64,000 bases of DNA from Prauserella_A oleivorans (lineage in GTDB: Bacteria > Actinomycetota > Actinomycetes > Mycobacteriales > Pseudonocardiaceae), in the NCBI RefSeq assembly GCF_042685745.1, contig NZ_JBHUNT010000001.1, forward strand, positions 4,712,001-4,776,000, written 5' to 3'. The first letter of the stretch is position 1. The number at the start of each line of letters is the position of its first letter. Below the pieces are notes generated by a model. The model was not told the origin of the DNA. It saw only the letters and a list, made by a program, of their open reading frames with translations, and made no database searches. This document shows, one piece after another, positions 58,878-64,000 of the stretch. A program made the translations under genes and the position numbers.

Positions 58878-59490
58878 CGGCGGCCGCCACGAACCGGGCG
58901 GCGCGCTCGCGCAGCGCGTCAAGGTCACCGCCGTGGGGGGCGTCGCCGCCGAGCGGGCTGCCGACGCCGACCGCGAGCGCGCCCGCCTCGAGGTACTGGG
59001 GGACGTCGGCGAGGCCGACCCCGCCGACGGGCACCAGGCCGAGCCCGGGGAACGGGTCGCCGAGTGCCTTGACGTAGCCGGGTCCGAGGCTGCCCGCGGG
59101 GAACAGTTTCACCGCCGTGGCCCCGGCGCGGTGTGCGGCGAGCACCTCGGTGGGTGTCATCGCACCCGCCAGCACGGGCATCCCCAGTTCCAGTGCCGCG
59201 CCGACGCCTTCGCCGAGCGCGGGAGTCACCGCGAAGGTCGCGCCCGCGTCCCGGGCGGCCTTCGCGTCCTTCTCGGTGAGCACCGTGCCGGCGCCGATGT
59301 GAGCCGCCGAGCCCAGCTTCGCGCAGATCCGGGTCAGCACCCCGGCGGCGTCGGCCGAGGTGAGCGAGACCTCCAGCAGCCGCACCCCGGATTCCACCAG
59401 CACTTCCGCCGTGCGCTCGCACGCCGCGGGGTCGCTGCCCCGGATGATCGCCATCAGCCGGTGGCGCGCCAGGAGTTCGTTCAGATCCAT
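58870..59490 (-). CDS. dgoA: 2-dehydro-3-deoxy-6-phosphogalactonate (KDPGal) aldolase
   Basis: A 206-residue class I aldolase of the KDPG/KDPGal family that yields pyruvate and glyceraldehyde-3-P. HRLMAIIRGSDPAACERTAE opens it, the second Glu/Thr motif is AHIGAGTVLTEKDAKAARDA, the Schiff-base Lys is in TAVKLFPAGSLGPGYVKALG, and VPVGGVGLADVPQYLEAGAL binds phosphate. ATG at 59490. It is in the operon after dgoD with 17 bp spacing. Confidence 0.9.
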   Translation of the reverse strand: MDLNELLARHRLMAIIRGSDPAACERTAEVLVESGVRLLEVSLTSADAAGVLTRICAKLGSAAHIGAGTVLTEKDAKAARDAGATFAVTPALGEGVGAALELGMPVLAGAMTPTEVLAAHRAGATAVKLFPAGSLGPGYVKALGDPFPGLGLVPVGGVGLADVPQYLEAGALAVGVGSPLGGDAPHGGDLDALRERAARFVAAADG

Positions 59491-59507
59491 GCTGTGTCCT
59501 CTCCGTG

Positions 59508-60653
59508 TCACCACTCGGCGAACGATCCGTCGTCATGCCGCCACACCGGCGGGCGCCACCGGTGCCCGCGCGCGTCGGCGGCCCGGACGGCGTCCTCGTC
59601 GATGTCCACGCCGAGCCCGGGTGCCTCCCAGCGTCGGATGGCGCCGTTGGGGAAACCGAACGGCGCGCGGTCGAGCACGTAGTCGAGCAGCTCCGCCTCG
59701 GTGTTGTAGTGGATGCCGATACTCTGTTCCTGGATCAGGAAGTTCGGCGTCGCAAAGGCGACCTGCAGGCTCGCGGCGAGCGCGATCGGCCCGAGTGGAC
59801 AGTGCGGCGCGAGGAGCGCGTCGAAGGTCTCGGCGAGCGAGGCGATCCGGCGCACCTCCGATATTCCGCCGGCGTGGGAGAGGTCCGGCTGGGCCACGGC
59901 GATCCCGGCCTGCAGGGCGGGCAGGAAGTCGGTGCGCGAGTACAGGCGCTCGCCGCACGCGAGGGGCACGGTGGAGGCGGCCACGATGTCGCCGAGCCGG
60001 TGCGTGTACTCGGGCAGCACCGGTTCCTCCACGAACAACGGGTGCAGCGGCGCAAGCTCGGGAATCACCCTGCGCGCGGCGGCGACGCCGAACCGGCCGT
60101 GGAAGTCCACGGCCACGTCGCGCGAGTCGCCGAGCACCTCGCGCACGGCCGCCAGCCTGGCGATCACGCCGTCGACCTCGCTGCGGCCGGGCATGCGAGA
60201 GACACGGCCCGAGGCGTTCATCTTCACAGCGGTGAGGCCGCTCTCGGCCTGCTCGGCGGCGGCCTCGGCGACGGCCGATGGCTCGTCGCCGCCGATCCAG
60301 CCGTAGACGCGTACCTCGTCGCGCACGGCACCGCCGAGCAGCTGGTGCACGGGCACGCCGAGCGTCTTGCCGAGGATGTCCCACAGTGCCTGGTCGAGTC
60401 CGGCGACCGCGCTGGAGAGCACCGGCCCGCCGCGGTAGAAGGCGGCCTTGGTCATCAGCTGCCACAGGTCCTCGACGCGCAGGGGGTCCTTGCCGACGAG
60501 GAGGTCGGCCAGTTCGTCGACGGCGGCGCGGACGGTCTCGGCCCTGCCCTCCACCACGGGCTCGCCCCAGCCGACGATGCCCTCGTCGGTGGCCACCCGG
60601 CAGAACAGCCACCTCGGCGGCACCAGAAACGTCTCTACGGAGGTGATCTTCAC
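59508..60653 (-). CDS. dgoD: D-galactonate dehydratase
   Basis: Enolase-superfamily dehydratase (381 residues) converting galactonate to 2-keto-3-deoxygalactonate. The N-terminal MKITSVETFLVPPRWLFCRV and GRAETVRAAVDELADLLVGK, FYRGGPVLSSAVAGLDQALW, the metal ligands Asp in VAVDFHGRFGVAAARRVIPE, Glu in FVEEPVLPE, Glu in ACGERLYSRTDF, and the catalytic His in LLAPHCPLGPIALAASLQVA agree closely with E. coli DgoD. Even the ending WRHDDGSFAEW matches. It overlaps the regulator stop (ATGA). Confidence 0.95.
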   Translation of the reverse strand: MKITSVETFLVPPRWLFCRVATDEGIVGWGEPVVEGRAETVRAAVDELADLLVGKDPLRVEDLWQLMTKAAFYRGGPVLSSAVAGLDQALWDILGKTLGVPVHQLLGGAVRDEVRVYGWIGGDEPSAVAEAAAEQAESGLTAVKMNASGRVSRMPGRSEVDGVIARLAAVREVLGDSRDVAVDFHGRFGVAAARRVIPELAPLHPLFVEEPVLPEYTHRLGDIVAASTVPLACGERLYSRTDFLPALQAGIAVAQPDLSHAGGISEVRRIASLAETFDALLAPHCPLGPIALAASLQVAFATPNFLIQEQSIGIHYNTEAELLDYVLDRAPFGFPNGAIRRWEAPGLGVDIDEDAVRAADARGHRWRPPVWRHDDGSFAEW

Positions 60654-61378
60654 TCGCGGACTGTCTCTTTCTCTTCGGCGTCTCCGCTGTCACCGAGCAC
60701 GCCCGCGGCGTCCTGGGCCGCCTTCTCCAGCAACGAGCTCATCGCCGCCGCGGCCGCCGCCGGGTCCTGCCCGCGTACCGCCTCCACCACGACGGCGTGG
60801 CTGGGCACGGGGTCGTCGGAACTGCTCTCGTGCACGAGCGCGTCACGGAGGCGCAGCGCGGGTTCGATGAACACGTCCATCCTGGCGAGCATCTCGTTGT
60901 GGGTCGCGCGCAGCATGGCGCGGTGCCAGCGCAGGTCGGCCGCCACCTGCGCCGCCGCGCCCACGGCGCCCCGCATGTCCTCGAGCGCGGCGTCCAGCTC
61001 CGCGAGATCGTGCTCGTCGCGCCGCCGTGCCGCCATCGACGCGACTGCGGGCTCCACCACGGAGCGCACCTCGGCCAGGTCGCGCAGCACGGCGGCGGTG
61101 TCGCCGGCCTCGCTGCGCCAGCGGATCACGTCGCTATCGAGCAGGTTCCAGTGCTCCCGATCGCGCACGTACGTTCCGCGCTTCTGCCGTGCCTCCACGA
61201 GTCCCTTGGCCGCGAGGACCTTCATCGCCTCCCGCAGCGCGGTCATGCTCACGTCCAGGTCCCGGCCGAGCGCGGCGAGGTCGATCACGTCTCCCCTGCC
61301 CAGCTCGCCCGACACGATGCGCGCACCGAGCGCGGCGACCAGCTGCCCGTGCACCCCGCGACCGCTGTAGCCGCTCAT
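60650..61378 (-). CDS. FadR-type GntR regulator (DgoR-like)
   Basis: A 242-residue transcription regulator. N-terminal winged HTH: IVSGELGRGDVIDLAALGRD then LDVSMTALREAMKVLAAKGL; C-terminal FCD domain with metal-site residues in LRWHRAMLRATHNEMLARMD and PSHAVVVEAVRG. It most likely represses this operon until galactonate or KDGal is present (DgoR of E. coli is a parallel). The ATG at 61378 has GGGGAGGAG upstream; an earlier in-frame start lacks this. Within the operon. Confidence 0.9.
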   Translation of the reverse strand: MSGYSGRGVHGQLVAALGARIVSGELGRGDVIDLAALGRDLDVSMTALREAMKVLAAKGLVEARQKRGTYVRDREHWNLLDSDVIRWRSEAGDTAAVLRDLAEVRSVVEPAVASMAARRRDEHDLAELDAALEDMRGAVGAAAQVAADLRWHRAMLRATHNEMLARMDVFIEPALRLRDALVHESSSDDPVPSHAVVVEAVRGQDPAAAAAAMSSLLEKAAQDAAGVLGDSGDAEEKETVRE

Positions 61379-61409
61379 GTGGCGCTCCTCCCCTTTGCTC
61401 GACACCCCG

Positions 61410-62159
61410 TTACGACGAGGTCTTGTACACGCTCCAGCCGCCGTCCACGGTCAGCGCGGCGCCGGTGATGAACGAGGCGTCGTCACTGACCAGAAAGGCG
61501 ATGGCGGCCGCGACCTCGGCCGGTTCTCCCAACCTTTTCACGGCGGTCTGCTCCGCGGAGAGGCGCCGATCGGCCTCACCGATGCCGTCCCACGCCGCCG
61601 TGAGCACCGGCCCTGGCAGCACCGAGTTGACCCGCAGCACGGTGCCGTACTCCACGGCGAGCTGGCGGGCGAGCCCGGTGAGCCCGGCCTTGCTGGCGGC
61701 GTAGGCCGGCCGCCCGGGCAGCCCCACGAGCGCGTGCACCGACGAGGTGAGCACCACGGACCCGGTGCGGTTGCGGGACAGATCGGGCAGGCATGTGGTG
61801 AACCCGAGAAACGTACCGGTGAGGTTCACCGACAGCTGCCGTTCCCACGACTGCACACTGGTCTCGTGCGCGGGCCGCACATCGACGGTGTAGGCATTGC
61901 TCACGAGCACGTCCACCCGGCCGAGTTCCGCGTGGCACCGCTCGAGGGCATGTGCCCACGCGGTCTCGGAGGTGACGTCGCCGGGCACGCCGATCGCGGT
62001 GCCGCCCGCGGCGGTGATCCGGCCGACCACCGGCCGGGTGTCGGCGACGTCGAGCACCGCGACGGCGGCGCCGTCGGCGGCGAGCCGTTCGGCGGTCGCC
62101 GCGCCGATCCCCTGCGCACCACCGGTGACGACGGCGACCTTGCCGCTCAGGCCGGACAC
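61410..62159 (-). CDS. SDR dehydrogenase (probable aldose dehydrogenase)
   Basis: A 249-residue short-chain dehydrogenase. Cofactor motif KVAVVTGGAQGIGAATAERL, VLVSNAYTVDVRPA instead of the usual NNAG, catalytic Ser-Tyr-Lys in TSSVHALVGLPGRPAYAASK, and a C-terminal GAALTVDGGW. Position in a galactonate operon makes a galactose or other aldose dehydrogenase likely, which is inference. GTG at 62159 with GGAGG before it; its start overlaps the DUF4380 gene by 13 bases. Confidence 0.9.
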   Translation of the reverse strand: MSGLSGKVAVVTGGAQGIGAATAERLAADGAAVAVLDVADTRPVVGRITAAGGTAIGVPGDVTSETAWAHALERCHAELGRVDVLVSNAYTVDVRPAHETSVQSWERQLSVNLTGTFLGFTTCLPDLSRNRTGSVVLTSSVHALVGLPGRPAYAASKAGLTGLARQLAVEYGTVLRVNSVLPGPVLTAAWDGIGEADRRLSAEQTAVKRLGEPAEVAAAIAFLVSDDASFITGAALTVDGGWSVYKTSS

Positions 62160-63073
62160 GTGCGCACCTCCACGTCGATCGTCAGCGTCGTCTCCTCGCC
62201 CGGCCGCAAGGTGGTGAGCGGACCCAGCACCTCGCATTCGACGATGCGGGCGGGAGGGTCCAGCTCACCCAGCTCCGCGAGCGGTTCGGGCAGCGGGTGT
62301 TCCAGCCACACCTCGACGCGCGAACCCTGGTCCGGGTACTCGGCGTCCGGGTCTACGGCGAACCGCTGCGTGAGGGTGGTGCCGTCGGCGGTGTGGGAGA
62401 GCCAGCCGGTCGCGGCGGGGAAGCCGAGCTTGCCCACTACGTCCTGGTGCGGCACGAACGTCGCGTCGCCGCGCTGCTCCCACTCGGGGTAGCCGGTGCC
62501 GGCGAGCAGGCGCGTCACGCGTTCCTCGCCCCCGACGTACGTGCCACCGTCGCCGTCGGCGGCGAGTTGCGTGACGTTCCAGAGCGCCCAGCGCACGTCG
62601 CGGGCAGAGGTGTTGCGTGCCGAGAGGGTGAGCCGGTAGGTGTCCTCGTCGCGGCGCAGTGCGTACCGCCGGGTCAGCCGCAGACCGGTGCGCGGGTCGT
62701 CGCCGCTGGTGAGCGTCACCGCCGCGGCACCGTCGTGTTCCTCGGTGGTGGCGGTGTAGGCGCCGGAGTCGAGGACCGGGTCGGGCGGACCTGCCCACTG
62801 GTCGTCGCGCTCCCAGCCCTGTGGGGCGGGCCAAGTCTTGTCGCCGCCGTAGTTGACCCAGTCGCCGAGGCTGCCCGACACCGGCCGGTGCACATGCCCG
62901 TCCCGGAAACGCAGGTCGGCGGTGAACAGCTCGGTGTTGCGCCACAACAGTTCCCGTCCGTCCTCAACGGACAGCGACAGGAGCCTGCCGCCGAGCGAGG
63001 GCACGATGCCGAGGCGCAGCCTTCCGTTGGAGAGCCACACCACGCGGGGGTCGCCGTCCTGCCAGGTGATCAC
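62147..63073 (-). CDS. DUF4380 / aldose-epimerase-like protein
   Basis: A 308-residue beta-sandwich protein resembling DUF4380 and the galactose mutarotase fold: RLRLGIVPSLGGRLLSLSVE, GSLGDWVNYGGDKTWPAPQG, RRYALRRDEDTYRLTLSARN, RWALWNVTQLAADGDG. The role may be sugar mutarotation or binding of the dehydrogenase substrate. Start is the GTG at 63073 with GGAGGAG before it. It overlaps the zinc dehydrogenase stop (GTGA). Family call less sure than the others in the operon. Confidence 0.75.
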   Translation of the reverse strand: MITWQDGDPRVVWLSNGRLRLGIVPSLGGRLLSLSVEDGRELLWRNTELFTADLRFRDGHVHRPVSGSLGDWVNYGGDKTWPAPQGWERDDQWAGPPDPVLDSGAYTATTEEHDGAAAVTLTSGDDPRTGLRLTRRYALRRDEDTYRLTLSARNTSARDVRWALWNVTQLAADGDGGTYVGGEERVTRLLAGTGYPEWEQRGDATFVPHQDVVGKLGFPAATGWLSHTADGTTLTQRFAVDPDAEYPDQGSRVEVWLEHPLPEPLAELGELDPPARIVECEVLGPLTTLRPGEETTLTIDVEVRTCPA

Positions 63074-64000
63074 CGGTCCTGCTCCTCCCAGGGCAGGAGT
63101 ACCACCTTGCCCTTGCTGGCCCCGGCGGCGAGCCGGTACGCCTCGTCCGCCTTGGCGAGCGGGAACCGGTCGCTGACGATGCGCTCGGGACGCAGGCCCC
63201 AGCGGGCGAGGTTCACGGCGAGTTCCGCCATCGCGGGCAGCGACGTGACCCACGAGGCGTAGAGCGTGAGCTGCTTGTGCAAGAGGGCGTCCGAGACCTC
63301 GGTCTCCAAGGTGCCGCCCTCGCCGACGAGCGAGACGCGACCCCATTCGGCGGCGCCTGCGATGGCCGTGGACCGGCCCGCGCGAGAGCCGGAGCAATCG
63401 ATGGCGGTCAGCGCGCCCGGTGCGCCGAGCGCGTCGGCGACGAGCCCCGCGGTGGCCTCCGCGTCCGGTTCGGGGGCGAGGGTCGCGTCGAACACGCCGA
63501 GCCCGTCGGCCCACTCCCGGCGCTGCGGCGACACCTCGACGCCGACGACGCGCCGGGCTCCCATGCCCTTGCCGATCATGCCCGCGGCCAGCCCCACCGG
63601 CCCGAGGCCGACCACCAGCAGGTCACCGTCGCCGTTGACTCCGATGCGGCGCAGGCCCTCGTAGGCGGTGCCGAATCCGCACGCGATCAACGCGCCATCC
63701 ACATAGGACAGATCGTCGGGAAGCGGTACGCAGGTGGACTCCTCGGCGAGGAGGTAGTGGGCATGACCGCCGTCGCGCTGCCAGCCGTAGGACTCGCGCT
63801 CGGGCGAGGTGCAGCTGATGAAGTAGCCGCGGCGGCAGTTGTCACACAGCCCGCACCCGGCGATGTGGTAGACGATCACGCGGTCGCCGGCGCCGAAGCG
63901 ACGGCAGGCCGGCCCGGTCGCGACGATCCGGCCCGAGGGCTCATGCCCGGCGACCACGCCGCGGTAGGCGGGGCCGTCGACGCCGCGGTGTCCCTTGTGC
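63070..64000 (-). CDS. Zinc-dependent alcohol/polyol dehydrogenase (N-terminus beyond window)
   Basis: The last 310 residues of an MDR dehydrogenase, open to the right edge. Seen: RGVVAGHEPSGRIVATGPAC (catalytic zinc His-Glu), structural zinc Cys pattern CGLCDNCRRGYFISCTSPE, NAD-binding LVVGLGPVGLAAGMIGKGMG, and the Rossmann acidic residue in RRVVGVEVSPQRREW. The frame continues without stop to 64000 (HKGHRGVDGPAYRG before the motif), so the true start is outside. It is the first visible gene of the operon and probably oxidises a sugar alcohol or aldose. Confidence 0.92.
   Translation of the reverse strand, partial: HKGHRGVDGPAYRGVVAGHEPSGRIVATGPACRRFGAGDRVIVYHIAGCGLCDNCRRGYFISCTSPERESYGWQRDGGHAHYLLAEESTCVPLPDDLSYVDGALIACGFGTAYEGLRRIGVNGDGDLLVVGLGPVGLAAGMIGKGMGARRVVGVEVSPQRREWADGLGVFDATLAPEPDAEATAGLVADALGAPGALTAIDCSGSRAGRSTAIAGAAEWGRVSLVGEGGTLETEVSDALLHKQLTLYASWVTSLPAMAELAVNLARWGLRPERIVSDRFPLAKADEAYRLAAGASKGKVVLLPWEEQDR

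Overview
The window is very GC-rich, densely coded DNA from an actinobacterium. Several signals point to a mycolata/Pseudonocardiaceae-type genome (Saccharomonospora, Prauserella or Amycolatopsis would fit): an F420-type oxidoreductase, a mycothiol-type DsbA-fold reductase, a SigR/SigH-like promoter, a KstR-like box, frequent GTG starts and ATGA/GTGA stop-start overlaps. The stretch from about 14 to 43 kb follows, from memory, the gene order of Mycobacterium tuberculosis Rv2464c to Rv2478c: nei, rpiB, DsbA-like reductase, pepN, DUF5130, HNH nuclease, glbO, aglA, thioesterase, NAD-glutamate dehydrogenase, ettA and an SSB paralogue. Extra genes are inserted in that order. The genus is an inference; the gene order was recalled, not computed.

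Layout. 0-1.4 kb: partial nhaA antiporter and a DUF3040 gene. 1.6-7.6 kb: a LytS/LytTR two-component system translationally coupled to two tandem pairs of small membrane protein plus sodium:solute (acetate-type) symporter. 7.7-9.5 kb: a membrane-anchored unknown and a cysteine-desulfurase-like PLP enzyme. 9.7-10.4 kb: a phage-like remnant at the 3' end of tRNA-Pro, then tRNA-Gly. 10.4-12.1 kb: a small Cys protein and an LLM oxidoreductase/NTF2 operon behind a KstR-like operator. 12.3-14 kb: an NlpC/P60 hydrolase and a Gly/Asp-rich membrane protein. 14-43 kb: the conserved housekeeping block, with inserted eutBC, a remnant of a ComB-like gene, a protein built of 14 hexapeptide repeats, an AglA homologue that has lost its nucleophile, an LVIVD protein, a DUF305 lipoprotein, a Clp-N/HTH regulator with a large palindrome at its start, and a TPR protein with a very long disordered tail. 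43.3-47.3 kb: a CopD/CtaG fusion, an MFS exporter and a secreted I36-type inhibitor.

47.6-56.9 kb looks like an acquired catabolic island. It starts at tRNA-Arg with an integrase N-terminal fragment and a broken GntR gene. It then carries an intact GntR regulator, a Rieske protein, an amidohydrolase, a [3Fe-4S] ferredoxin and FAD reductase, a zinc alcohol dehydrogenase, an enol-lactonase-like hydrolase and an MFS aromatic-acid/sugar-type transporter. It ends in a gene-free stretch with another integrase-like remnant. No terminal oxygenase is encoded here, so the substrate is unknown.

57.1-64 kb is one tightly overlapping minus-strand operon for sugar-acid oxidation: a zinc dehydrogenase cut by the window edge, a DUF4380-like protein, an SDR, a FadR-type regulator, galactonate dehydratase, KDPGal aldolase, a KDGal-type kinase and an SMP-30 lactonase. 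Together these make a nearly complete De Ley-Doudoroff (D-galactonate) route.
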